From the NCBI GenBank assembly GCA_934293575.1, contig CAKQYU010000010.1, forward strand, positions 29,835 through 93,834: 64,000 nucleotides of DNA, written 5' to 3'. Positions within the stretch are counted from its first letter, which is position 1; every line of letters begins with the position of its first letter. The stretch comes from an uncultured Lachnospiraceae bacterium (GTDB taxonomy: Bacteria; Bacillota; Clostridia; Lachnospirales; Lachnospiraceae). The notes beneath the pieces are model-generated. The model was given only the letters and a program-made list of their open reading frames with translations, searched no databases and was not told the DNA's origin. Positions 25,289 to 33,746 of this stretch are shown here, one piece after another. A program made the translations under genes and the position numbers.

Positions 25289-26323
25289 TTAAAGGAGTTG
25301 AATCATTTCATCCTTAATATCGGAGTAATGTGGATCGATAATTCCAAAATCCTTATTTTTATAAGTCCATAATGCACGACCGATGTTATATTTTCTAAAT
25401 ATCCGGTTGATATCGGCAAGCCAGCGCACGGTATCCGGAAGCGGTGCCTGATCGATGACGCCGTATTCCCCACAGTAAAGCGGAATGTTCCGTTCCTTTG
25501 CAGTTTGAATTGCAGGAAGGAATAATGCTTCAAACATTTCCGGACCGATATTTGTAATGCCGTGTTCATTGATAGCACCGACTAATTCCATCGAAAATGC
25601 GGCACTCTTTTCACGGTAAGCATCCACGGTATCCGGATAAGCCATATCAAAGTCCTTGGTCATTCCCTGTACCCAGTATGCTTTTTGGTGTGTAAAGATA
25701 AGTGGATCATAGCAGTGGAAGGTATAGACCAATTTATCTGCAAACGGTTCAATCAGTCCCGGAACGCTTGTTACGTTGTTATAGCAGACACCACCGAAAA
25801 CAATATAATTATCCGGTGCAATTTTTCGGATGGCAGGAACAACTTTTTTTACAATTGCATTCCATTCTTCAACCACGTTCGGACTTACGATTTCATTTAA
25901 CAATTCAAATGCAACCATGTCATGATATTTTCCGTAGCGGGCAGCAATTTCCTCCCATGTCTTTATAAAACGATTCTGTAATGCTTCATCGTGGAAAAAG
26001 ATTTCTTTATCCGCATCGTCTAATGGGTCAAATGTATAACCGTAGGTTTTGTGAAGATCAATTATCATATGCAAACCATATTTTTTACACCAGTTGATAC
26101 AATTTGTAATATAAGCAAATCCGTCTTCCTTTGGTGTACCGTCCTCTTCTTCGATTACAACATAGTCAACCGGAACCCGTACATGGTCAAGTCCCCAGGA
26201 TGCAATTTCCTTAATGTCATTTTCTGTAATAAAGCTTTCAAAATGCTCTTTTGTGGAACTGTCATTTTGCGATAACCAGCCGCCAAGATTGATGCCTTTT
26301 TCATAACCTTCAAATACTTTCAT
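25289..26323 (-). CDS. Glycoside hydrolase family 5, cytoplasmic
   Basis: A 344-residue TIM-barrel glycosidase without a signal peptide, so it acts inside the cell on imported oligosaccharides. Family 5 landmarks: GINLGGWLSQ near the N-terminus, DHVRVPVDYV, MIIDLHKTYGY, the acid/base Glu in FELLNEIVSP and the nucleophile Glu in LYCGEYGVI; the last strand carries ALWTYKNKDFG. Substrate is probably a beta-glucan- or mannan-derived oligosaccharide, inferred from the family only. Start ATG 26323 follows TAGGAGGCTTAACT. It is divergent from an AraC regulator that may control it. Confidence 0.92.
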   Translation of the reverse strand: MKVFEGYEKGINLGGWLSQNDSSTKEHFESFITENDIKEIASWGLDHVRVPVDYVVIEEEDGTPKEDGFAYITNCINWCKKYGLHMIIDLHKTYGYTFDPLDDADKEIFFHDEALQNRFIKTWEEIAARYGKYHDMVAFELLNEIVSPNVVEEWNAIVKKVVPAIRKIAPDNYIVFGGVCYNNVTSVPGLIEPFADKLVYTFHCYDPLIFTHQKAYWVQGMTKDFDMAYPDTVDAYREKSAAFSMELVGAINEHGITNIGPEMFEALFLPAIQTAKERNIPLYCGEYGVIDQAPLPDTVRWLADINRIFRKYNIGRALWTYKNKDFGIIDPHYSDIKDEMIQLL

Positions 26324-26381
26324 AGTTAAGCCTCCTAAGTAATAAAAATTTTATTTCCGTTTTGCTTTGATAGGTTGAGTA

Positions 26382-26410
26382 TAGACATTTTTTTATAGAA
26401 AAGATATAAT
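26382..26410 (+). promoter_or_regulatory. Promoter of AraC-family gene
   Basis: TAGACA (26382-26387), a 17-bp spacer, and TATAAT (26405-26410), 44 bp before the ATG at 26454. Confidence 0.5.
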
Positions 26411-26453
26411 AAAACTGTTATATTTGTAAAAATTATGTTGTGAAGGAGAAAAA

Positions 26454-27215
26454 ATGGATTATTCAGACCGTTTGACAAAGGAACGCTTTTTAAGAAGGGA
26501 ACAGGAGTTGTTTCATCCGACCTATGATGAGGAGTTGGCATTTTATGATTTGATTAAGTCCGGAAATGTGGAGGAACTGCAAAAAAGAGGGGATGATGAC
26601 TGGAAAATGATAGAATTGCCGGAGCGTGGCGAATTGTCAAAAAATCATCTGCAAAGCGTCAAATATCATGTAGTTGTATCCATTGCAATGATTACCCGTT
26701 TTTGTATCGAAGGCGGGATGGACGAAAAGGACGCTTATCATTTGAGCGATCTTTATATCAATCAGACCGATATTCAAAAATCGGTAGCGGCAGTGATTGA
26801 GGTGCAAAAGGAAATGACGGTTTCGTTTGCCAAACGAATGAAAAAATTAAAAATCGTTGATAACCATTCGGTACACTGTAAACGTGCGTTGGATTATATA
26901 TACGATCATCTGCATGAGAATATCCACATACAGGATGTAGCGGATTATGTAGGACTTAATATTACTTATTTGAGCAAATTGTTTTTAGAAGAAACCGGAA
27001 AAAATATGGCAGCTTATATCCGTCAGCAAAAAATTAACGAAGCCAAGAATCTGTTAAGCTATACGGATTCCAATTGTGCTGAGATTGCGCAGTATCTGGC
27101 ATTTGCTTCGGGCAGTCATTTTGCACAGGTGTTTAAGACACAGACCGGAATGACACCGTTACAATATCGGAACCGGAATTACAGAAAACATTGGGAAAAG
27201 GATGATATCGGTTGA
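26454..27215 (+). CDS. AraC-family transcriptional regulator
   Basis: A 253-residue protein. The C-terminal AraC domain (about 150-245) has two helix-turn-helix units (IHIQDVADYVGLNITYLSKLF, then CAEIAQYLAFASGSHFAQVF) and the closing TGMTPLQYRNR. The N-terminal sensor domain is homologous to that of the AraC protein at 17272 and is not a cupin. It is transcribed away from the GH5 gene, so regulation of that glycosidase is a reasonable inference. Ligand unknown. Confidence 0.92.
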   Translation: MDYSDRLTKERFLRREQELFHPTYDEELAFYDLIKSGNVEELQKRGDDDWKMIELPERGELSKNHLQSVKYHVVVSIAMITRFCIEGGMDEKDAYHLSDLYINQTDIQKSVAAVIEVQKEMTVSFAKRMKKLKIVDNHSVHCKRALDYIYDHLHENIHIQDVADYVGLNITYLSKLFLEETGKNMAAYIRQQKINEAKNLLSYTDSNCAEIAQYLAFASGSHFAQVFKTQTGMTPLQYRNRNYRKHWEKDDIG

Positions 27216-27270
27216 CATTTACAAGGGATATGCTATGATATCTACGTTCTATATGAAAGCATATAAAAGG

Positions 27271-27446
27271 ATGATCAGGTGTCAGAAAAGATAACTTGTT
27301 CTGGTGAAAAGGGAAACAGGTGAAAACCCCGTGCGATCTCGTCACTGTAAGTAGTTATATAAAAACCAACAGGTAAAACCTAAGCCACTGGAAACGGGAA
27401 GGCGGTTTTTATGAAAAGCTGCGAGCCAGGAGACCTGCCTGATGAT
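27271..27446 (+). promoter_or_regulatory. Cobalamin riboswitch
   Basis: The conserved pieces appear in order: GGGAAACAGGTGAAAACCCC, CGTCACTGTAAG, GCCACTGGAAACGGGAAGGC, and the B12 box AGCCAGGAGACCTGCC at 27424-27439. Outer P1 bases (ATCAGG near 27274, CCTGAT near 27438) pair. Such RNAs bind adenosyl- or aquocobalamin and switch off downstream genes when B12 is plentiful. It controls the operon starting at 27604. Confidence 0.96.
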
Positions 27447-27487
27447 TTGACTCAATAAGTCACGAGGAATTGACTTGCAGTTAAGAT

Positions 27488-27524
27488 AAAGAAAATGGAC
27501 GAAATTCGGATTTCGTTTTCTTTT
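27488..27524 (+). promoter_or_regulatory. Second hairpin in riboswitch expression platform
   Basis: AAAGAAAA and ACGAAAT pair with ATTTCGT and TTTTCTTT around a TCGG loop, followed by a short T-rich stretch. It may be a first terminator or part of the antiterminator switch. Confidence 0.5.
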
Positions 27525-27537
27525 GATGCATATATTT

Positions 27538-27568
27538 ACTTCGGACTAAATGAGTCGGAAGTTTTTTT
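27538..27568 (+). terminator. Riboswitch-controlled terminator
   Basis: ACTTCGGACT (27538-27547) pairs with AGTCGGAAGT (27553-27562) with one mismatch, and TTTTTTT follows. It sits 35 bp before the chelatase gene, where B12-bound riboswitch would favour termination. Confidence 0.75.
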
Positions 27569-27603
27569 ATAGATGGAAATATATATGACAAAGGAGAACG
27601 AAA

Positions 27604-28833
27604 ATGAAAAGAAGAACTTTATTTGTTTGTGCAAGTCTTATGGTTTGTGCAATGGCATCCGGATGCGGAAACACACAGGTAGTGACATCCGATGAATCAA
27701 CACAGGTAACCGAACAGGTGTCAGAAACAACAGAAGGGGAACAGGAATTGTCAGATAAAGCAGTTGCAGACAATGTTGCAAAATTAATTGATGATATTTA
27801 TGTGCAGGAAAGAACTGACCAGACAGATGAGCAGTGTAAGGAAGCAAAAGAAGCCTGGGATGCATTGACAGATGCACAGAAAGAATTGGTAGAAGGAGAG
27901 AATGCGGATCCGGATTACTTTGGAAGAGATACCGGTGACGCTTCAAAGGACGACCCGTTAAATGAGGATGAAATCGGTGAAAATGAATTACTCGTTGTAA
28001 GTTTCGGTACTTCATTTAATGATAGTCGTATTAACGATATCGGAGGAATTGAAAAGGCTTTACAGGAAGCTTATCCGGATTGGTCTGTAAGACGTGCATT
28101 TACAGCACAGATTATTATTAACCATGTACAGGCAAGAGATGATGAAAAGATTGATAACATGGATCAGGCGTTAGAACGTGCCGTGGATAACGGTGTCAAG
28201 AACCTGGTGATTCAGCCTACACATTTAATGCATGGTGCAGAGTATGATGAGCTTTGCGAAGCAGTAGATAACTATAAGGACAAGTTTGAAAATGTTAAAG
28301 TAGCAGAACCGTTATTGGGTGAAGTCGGTGATGACGTGGATGTCATTAACGGTGATAAGGAAGCAACTGCCAAAGCAATTGTAAATGAGGCTGTTGCAAC
28401 CGCATCTTATGACAGTTTGGATGCCGCTGCCGAGGATGGTGTTGCATTTGTGTTCATGGGACACGGAACATCTCATACCGCTAAGATATCTTATAGCCAG
28501 ATGCAGACACAGATGGAGCAGTTAGGTTACAAGAATGTATTTATCGGAACGGTAGAGGGTGAACCGGAAGAAACTGCTTGTGAAAATGTAATTGAAGCAG
28601 TAAAGGAAGCAGGATATAAGAAGGTTATTTTAAGACCGTTAATGGTTGTTGCCGGAGACCATGCAAATAATGATATGGCAGGCGATGATGATGACTCATG
28701 GAAGAGTATGTTTGAAGCTTCCGGTAACTTTGACAGTATTGATACACAGATTGCAGGTTTAGGTGGTATCGCAGATATCCAGAAAATTTATGTAGACCAT
28801 ACCGGTGCTGCAATCGATGAATTAAATAAATAG
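27604..28833 (+). CDS. Exported CbiK-family cobaltochelatase lipoprotein
   Basis: A 409-residue lipoprotein with lipobox MASGCG (Cys about 21), a Thr/Glu-rich linker and a small helical insert. A CbiK (sirohydrochlorin cobaltochelatase) domain runs from about residue 120. Catalytic-type residues are visible: VVSFGTS, QPTHLMHGAEYDEL, the metal His in FMGHGTSH, the Glu in TVEGEPEE and the second His in VVAGDHANNDMAGDD. Cytoplasmic CbiK inserts cobalt into sirohydrochlorin during B12 synthesis; exported versions are known in Desulfovibrio (CbiK-P) and have been linked to haem. Being outside the cell, this one more likely handles captured tetrapyrroles or metal than de novo B12 synthesis. It is the first gene after the B12 riboswitch. 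Confidence 0.9.
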   Translation: MKRRTLFVCASLMVCAMASGCGNTQVVTSDESTQVTEQVSETTEGEQELSDKAVADNVAKLIDDIYVQERTDQTDEQCKEAKEAWDALTDAQKELVEGENADPDYFGRDTGDASKDDPLNEDEIGENELLVVSFGTSFNDSRINDIGGIEKALQEAYPDWSVRRAFTAQIIINHVQARDDEKIDNMDQALERAVDNGVKNLVIQPTHLMHGAEYDELCEAVDNYKDKFENVKVAEPLLGEVGDDVDVINGDKEATAKAIVNEAVATASYDSLDAAAEDGVAFVFMGHGTSHTAKISYSQMQTQMEQLGYKNVFIGTVEGEPEETACENVIEAVKEAGYKKVILRPLMVVAGDHANNDMAGDDDDSWKSMFEASGNFDSIDTQIAGLGGIADIQKIYVDHTGAAIDELNK

Positions 28834-28847
28834 ATTGGAGTAAGCAG

Positions 28848-29372
28848 ATGAAAAAGTTATGGATTTCCTGTTTGTGTGTTGCTTTGACATTGACAGGTAT
28901 GTTGACCGGTTGTGGGAATCAAACCGATAATGAAAACAACACAACAGAGGTAGTGACAGAGGCTGATACAGCTAAGGAAGAGACAGAGTCAGAAAAATCA
29001 GAACTTGAGGATGGCGTTTATACGGTTGATTTTACAACGGACAGTAGTATGTTTCATGTAAATGAGACAAAAGACGGAAAGGCAGAACTGACTGTAAAGG
29101 ATGGTCAGATGACCGTTCATATTGTATTGACATCAAAAAATATTGTGAACTTATATCCGGGTCTGGCTGAGGATGCACAAAAAGATGATGCGGTTCTTTT
29201 ACAACCGACAGTGGAGAGTGTTACTTATTCTGATGGTACAACAGAGGATGTAAATGCTTTTGATGTACCGGTGCCGGTATTAGATGAGGAATTTGATCTT
29301 GCGCTGATTGGAACCAAACAAAAATGGTATGATCATAAGGTAACGGTTTCCAATCCGGTAAAGGTGGAATAG
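28848..29372 (+). CDS. NEAT-like domain lipoprotein
   Basis: A 174-residue lipoprotein with lipobox LTGCG (Cys about 22), an acidic Thr/Glu linker and one beta-sandwich domain (LEDGVYTVDF, AELTVKDGQMTVHIVL, FDVPVPVLDEEFDLALIG, WYDHKVTVSNP). The DGxYxVxF...LTVKDGxM...YDHKV pattern resembles NEAT (near-iron transporter) domains that bind haem, but the second Tyr of the usual YxxxY pair is Val. It may bind a tetrapyrrole or act as a docking partner. It starts 15 bp after the chelatase gene, with TTGGAGTAAG before the ATG, so it belongs to the B12-controlled operon. Domain call is from pattern memory. Confidence 0.65.
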   Translation: MKKLWISCLCVALTLTGMLTGCGNQTDNENNTTEVVTEADTAKEETESEKSELEDGVYTVDFTTDSSMFHVNETKDGKAELTVKDGQMTVHIVLTSKNIVNLYPGLAEDAQKDDAVLLQPTVESVTYSDGTTEDVNAFDVPVPVLDEEFDLALIGTKQKWYDHKVTVSNPVKVE

Positions 29373-29376
29373 GCAG

Positions 29377-31077
29377 ATGAAAATGATGAAACAAATGATA
29401 TGGAAAATTGGATTGATATTCTTATTTTTTCTAAGTGCAAATATGTGTTATGCATCACAGCTTACATTAGAGGATGGAGAATATGAAATAGCAGTTTCTA
29501 TAGAAGGGGGAAGCGGCAGAGCATCTGTGGCTTCCCCTGCTCTTTTAAGCGTGAAAGATAGGCAGGCAGTCATAAGAATAGAATGGAGCAGTCCGAACTA
29601 TGATTACATGATTGTGAAGGATGAAAAATATATGCCGGTCAATCAGGATGGCAATTCTGTATTTGAAATTCCGGTAGAAGGCTTGGATGAGCCGTTACAG
29701 GTTGTGGCAGATACCACCGCAATGAGCAAACCGCATGAGATTGAATATATGTTATCTTTTGATGAAAGCAGTATCAGGAAAACATCCGGTGAAAATAGGG
29801 TTTGGATATGGATGTTATCCGTTGCGGCAATCGCTGTCTTGCTGGTTCTTATGTGTGTTTACGGTATAAGGCGGGGAAAAGGCAGACAAATTCTTGGAAT
29901 CGGTATTGTGTTAATCGCAGCCGGTGGCATTTTTGCGCTTGTCAAATATGGAAATTGGGATGTACAGGATACAAAGGAGGTTTCATTTGAAATTCCGAAA
30001 ACACTTGGAAGTCATCTGACGTGGAAGGCGGAAAAACCGCTTGCCTATGCAAAACAGTTTTCCATTCAGACCTATGTGGATGAAAAAGGAGACGAATATC
30101 CATTCATTATAACGAAACAGAAGGAACGTTTTTTGGTTGTTCCGGATGGAAAAAACGTGTATGATGATATTCCGGAGGATACAGTGGTGATATCAAATCC
30201 CAAACAGATATATCTTGTAGCGTCACAGGTTATGGATATGTTTGTCCATATGGATGCGATGGATACGATTTCATTCAGCGGGACAAAAGAATCGGACTGG
30301 TATATCGAAGAAGCAAAGGAATATATGAAAAATGGAGATATTCTATATGCCGGAAAATACTCTGCACCGGATTATGAACAAATATTAAAGACCGGCTGTG
30401 ACCTTGCCATTGAAAATACGATGATTTATCATACACCGGAGGTAAAGGAAAAACTGGAGTCTTTCAAAATTCCGGTATTGGTTGATTATTCCAGTTATGA
30501 AGAATCTCCGCTTGCAAGGGCGGAATGGATTAAATTATATGGTGTCTTGCTTGGCAAAGAGGAAATGGCGGATAAGGTGTTTGAACAGATGCGGGAAGCA
30601 TATCAGGAGACAGAAGATTCGGTAAAGGAATCCCAAACGGTAACCGTAGCATATTTTTATATTTCTTCCAACGGAGATATCAAGGTTCGGAAGGGAAATG
30701 ATTACATGGTCAAAATGATAGAGGCTGCCGGAGGCTCATATGTATTTGCAAAGGATAAAAAGCTTGCAGCGGATACGCAGACGGCATCTACCGTGACGAT
30801 GAGTGTGGAAGATTTTTATTCGTTGGCAAAGGATGCGGATTATATCATTTATAACGGAACAATTGATGATACAATTATGGATGAAAAAACATTTTTGCAG
30901 AAAAATGAGTTGTTAAAGGATATGAAAGCCGTAAAAGAGGGGCATGTCTATTGCTCGGAAAAAAGCCTGTATCAGTCAACAATGGATGCAGATGTTATTG
31001 TATCGGAACTTCGCCAGTTGCTGGAAGGTAAAGATGAAAAACAGGAAGAATGGAACTATTTTTATCCTTTAAAATAA
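29377..31077 (+). CDS. NEAT-like domain / membrane / solute-binding protein fusion
   Basis: A 566-residue protein with an unusual layout. After a signal peptide there is a NEAT-like beta domain (about 28-135: LEDGEYEIAVSIEGG, SPNYDYMIVKDEKYMPVN, VFEIPVEGLDEPLQVVADTT). Two membrane segments follow (about 146-164 and 172-192). The rest is a BtuF/FecB-type periplasmic-binding domain (VVISNPKQIYLVASQ, GCDLAIENT, FKIPVLVDYSSYEES, MVKMIEAAGGSYVF, DADYIIYNGTIDD). The binding domain likely feeds the permease encoded 10 bp downstream. Two membrane segments between the two ligand domains would place both outside the cell. Ligand is inferred (corrinoid or haem-like). Confidence 0.8.
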   Translation: MKMMKQMIWKIGLIFLFFLSANMCYASQLTLEDGEYEIAVSIEGGSGRASVASPALLSVKDRQAVIRIEWSSPNYDYMIVKDEKYMPVNQDGNSVFEIPVEGLDEPLQVVADTTAMSKPHEIEYMLSFDESSIRKTSGENRVWIWMLSVAAIAVLLVLMCVYGIRRGKGRQILGIGIVLIAAGGIFALVKYGNWDVQDTKEVSFEIPKTLGSHLTWKAEKPLAYAKQFSIQTYVDEKGDEYPFIITKQKERFLVVPDGKNVYDDIPEDTVVISNPKQIYLVASQVMDMFVHMDAMDTISFSGTKESDWYIEEAKEYMKNGDILYAGKYSAPDYEQILKTGCDLAIENTMIYHTPEVKEKLESFKIPVLVDYSSYEESPLARAEWIKLYGVLLGKEEMADKVFEQMREAYQETEDSVKESQTVTVAYFYISSNGDIKVRKGNDYMVKMIEAAGGSYVFAKDKKLAADTQTASTVTMSVEDFYSLAKDADYIIYNGTIDDTIMDEKTFLQKNELLKDMKAVKEGHVYCSEKSLYQSTMDADVIVSELRQLLEGKDEKQEEWNYFYPLK

Positions 31078-31087
31078 AGAGAGAATT

Positions 31088-32125
31088 ATGACAGAAGAGA
31101 AAAGAAATCAATACAACAGAATACGAATCGGAATGGGATTTGTCATTTTGACAGCGGTTATGATTGCATTGTTATTTTTAAATATCGGAATGGGCAGTAC
31201 CGATGTGTCCTTTTTGGATATTTTACGAATAATAAGCAATAAGGGTATGCATGATACCAATTCGGTTATTATTATGCAGATTCGGTTCCCACGGGCGGTA
31301 GCAGCACTTTTTTTGGGCGGAGGTCTTGCACTTTCCGGTTATTTGTTGCAGACCTTTTTTCATAATCCGATAGCAGGGCCATTTGTTTTGGGAATTTCAT
31401 CCGGAGCCAAAATGGTGGTTGCATTTTTCATGATTTTTGCAATTAAATACGGAATATCCCTTCATTCCTTCGGCTTGATTGGTGCCGCATTTTTAGGTTC
31501 CATGCTGGCGATGGGATTTGTACTGCTGTTATCGAAACAGGTTCAAAAAATGTCCATGTTGATTATTGCAGGTGTTATGATAGGTTATATCTGTTCGGCA
31601 ATTACGGATTTCATAATTACATTTGCGGATGATTCCAATATCGTCAACCTGCATAATTGGTCACTTGGAAGCTTTTCCGGAATTACATGGAATAACGTAG
31701 TTGTCATTTTGTTGGTGATAGGAGTAACATCAATATTTGTTTTCTTTTTATCAAAGCCAATCAGTGCGTACCAGCTTGGAGAAGCTTATGCAAGAAATTT
31801 AGGGGTCCCAATCAGAGGATTCCGGATTTTGCTGGTAATCAGTTCCAGTATATTATCGGCGTGTGTAACAGCCTTTGCAGGCCCGATTTCTTTTGTGGGA
31901 ATAGCGGTTCCGCATCTGGTAAAACAGTTACTAAAGACCTCAAAGCCGATTGTTTTAATACCGGCAAGTTTTCTTGGAGGCGGAATATTTTGTCTGTTTT
32001 GTGATTTGTTAAGCCGGATTTTATTTGCTCCGACGGAGATATCCGTAAGCAGTATGACGGCTGTATTTGGAGCACCGATTGTAATTTTCATTATGGTTAA
32101 GAACAAAAGAAAGGCGGATTTCTGA
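31088..32125 (+). CDS. FecCD/BtuC-family ABC transporter permease
   Basis: A 345-residue permease with about ten hydrophobic segments. Signature stretches are RFPRAVAALFLGGGLALSGY, FHNPIAGPFVLGISSGAKM and the coupling-loop region AYARNLGVPIRGFRIL, then AGPISFVGIAVPHLVKQL. This family imports iron-siderophores, haem or cobalamin. Being alone, it probably works as a homodimer. It ends overlapping the ATPase start (ATGA). Cargo specificity is inferred from the riboswitch and neighbours. Confidence 0.93.
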   Translation: MTEEKRNQYNRIRIGMGFVILTAVMIALLFLNIGMGSTDVSFLDILRIISNKGMHDTNSVIIMQIRFPRAVAALFLGGGLALSGYLLQTFFHNPIAGPFVLGISSGAKMVVAFFMIFAIKYGISLHSFGLIGAAFLGSMLAMGFVLLLSKQVQKMSMLIIAGVMIGYICSAITDFIITFADDSNIVNLHNWSLGSFSGITWNNVVVILLVIGVTSIFVFFLSKPISAYQLGEAYARNLGVPIRGFRILLVISSSILSACVTAFAGPISFVGIAVPHLVKQLLKTSKPIVLIPASFLGGGIFCLFCDLLSRILFAPTEISVSSMTAVFGAPIVIFIMVKNKRKADF

Positions 32126-32904
32126 TGAAGGAGTATTATTTACAGACAAAGAAACTGACAACCGGATATGATGGAAAGCCCGTCCTTACAGATGTAGAAT
32201 TAAAAATTGACCGCGGTCAGATTGTGACTTTGATAGGTCCTAACGGCGCAGGGAAAACAACATTTTTGAAAACTGTCATCGGACAGCTGGAACCGATTGC
32301 CGGATGTGTTTTTTTAGAGGACAAAAACTTAAATGAAATTCGGCTGCCGGATTTGGCAAAACAGATGTCGGTGTTGTTGACAACACCGCTGAAGGTGGAT
32401 ATGATGACCGTGGAAAATGTAGTTGAGATGGGACGATATCCTTACACCGGAAGGTTTGGACTGTTGGGGGAAGAAGACCATAAGATTGTGTGGGATACCA
32501 TGGAAAAGGTTGGAGTGTCACAGTGGAAGGACCGGGACTTTGATAAATTAAGTGACGGACAGAAACAGAGAGTTTTACTTGCAAGAGCGCTGGCACAACA
32601 ACCGGACATTCTGATATTGGATGAGCCGACCTCTTATCTGGATATCCGCCACAAGGTAGAATTTTTATCGATATTAAAAAATCTGGCGGTAAAGGAAGGT
32701 CTGACTGTTATTATGTCGCTGCATGAAGTTGAACTGGCAGGCTGCATATCGGATCGGGTAGCCTGTTTTAAGGATGGTTATCTGGATAAGTACGGAGACC
32801 CGAAAGAGATTTTTCGGGAAAATTATCTGATTTGGCTATATAATATTCATATGGATGATGTGTCACCGGAATTTCACAATTATATTTTATCCTATGGAAA
32901 GTAA
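32125..32904 (+). CDS. FecE/BtuD-family ABC transporter ATPase
   Basis: A 259-residue ATPase: Walker A GPNGAGKTT, Q-loop near MSVLLTTPLKVDMMTVENV, signature LSDGQKQR (Asp in place of the usual Gly in LSGGQ), Walker B ILILDEPTSYLD and H-loop MSLHEVELA. It closes the B12-riboswitch operon and energises the permease before it. Start ATG 32125 overlaps the permease stop. Confidence 0.94.
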   Translation: MKEYYLQTKKLTTGYDGKPVLTDVELKIDRGQIVTLIGPNGAGKTTFLKTVIGQLEPIAGCVFLEDKNLNEIRLPDLAKQMSVLLTTPLKVDMMTVENVVEMGRYPYTGRFGLLGEEDHKIVWDTMEKVGVSQWKDRDFDKLSDGQKQRVLLARALAQQPDILILDEPTSYLDIRHKVEFLSILKNLAVKEGLTVIMSLHEVELAGCISDRVACFKDGYLDKYGDPKEIFRENYLIWLYNIHMDDVSPEFHNYILSYGK

Positions 32905-32939
32905 GTATAATTTTATGGATTTGACAGGAGGTACGAAAA

Positions 32940-33731
32940 ATGACATTAATTGACTATATAAAACATTATTTGAATTTAAAGAATATGGGATGCTTTCTGA
33001 TTGCATCCTTTTTTATCGTAGTGGTGATTCATTTTATTTTGTTGTTTGTGACAAAGAAGAAGGAAATGCAGGGAAATGGAAAAATGGAATCCAAAGTTTT
33101 TCTGCAGAAGTTTGGTGTCATGAAAGAAGAATATTATGAATTGATGTTTTCTTCTACCTGTATTTTGTTTTTTACCGGATTATATTTTCTGATAGACCAT
33201 AATTACTTTGAGGTATCGGAGAAAGTTTGGCAGTTCTGGGTTCAGTATGAGGGATATATTCTGTTAGGATTTATTGTAATCAGTATATTGTTCAATAATG
33301 CTATTGATCATCATTTTGTTCCGCTTGAAAGAATTAATAAAGAAGACAGAGGATATTTACGTATGCTTGGCATGTTGTATATGCTTGTTATTTTCGTTTA
33401 CATTAAATTTATAGACCAGAATAATAATTATGATACGATTCTTGGTTATTTTATCACTATGGTAATTGGAAGATTTGTATATTTTGATGCTTCCGGTTCC
33501 GATTTTATATGCGCAGTGAAAAAAGTAGGAGAAATGCTGCCGATTTTAGGACTGGTTCTGGTTTCGACAGCTCTGCTTTCCCTATATGGGTTTAAGGCGG
33601 AATACCTGCTTCGTTCAAATGGTGTTGTAGTAAGTCTTTTCATTGCGCATTTTTTTAGTATAATAGAGATAGGTATTTTATATCGTACAAAATTTTTTGA
33701 ACGTATCAGTGAAAAAATATTATTAAAATAA
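32940..33731 (+). CDS. Integral membrane protein, unknown function
   Basis: A 263-residue protein with about seven hydrophobic segments, beginning with FLIASFFIVVVIHFILLFV, and a soluble loop (KKKEMQGNGKMESKVFLQKF). I do not recognise a family. AGGAGGTACGAAAA precedes the ATG. It follows the B12 operon by 35 bp and could be its last member, or the first gene of the envelope cluster that follows. Function unknown. Confidence 0.8.
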   Translation: MTLIDYIKHYLNLKNMGCFLIASFFIVVVIHFILLFVTKKKEMQGNGKMESKVFLQKFGVMKEEYYELMFSSTCILFFTGLYFLIDHNYFEVSEKVWQFWVQYEGYILLGFIVISILFNNAIDHHFVPLERINKEDRGYLRMLGMLYMLVIFVYIKFIDQNNNYDTILGYFITMVIGRFVYFDASGSDFICAVKKVGEMLPILGLVLVSTALLSLYGFKAEYLLRSNGVVVSLFIAHFFSIIEIGILYRTKFFERISEKILLK

Positions 33732-33746
33732 TATGGGAGAAGCACA

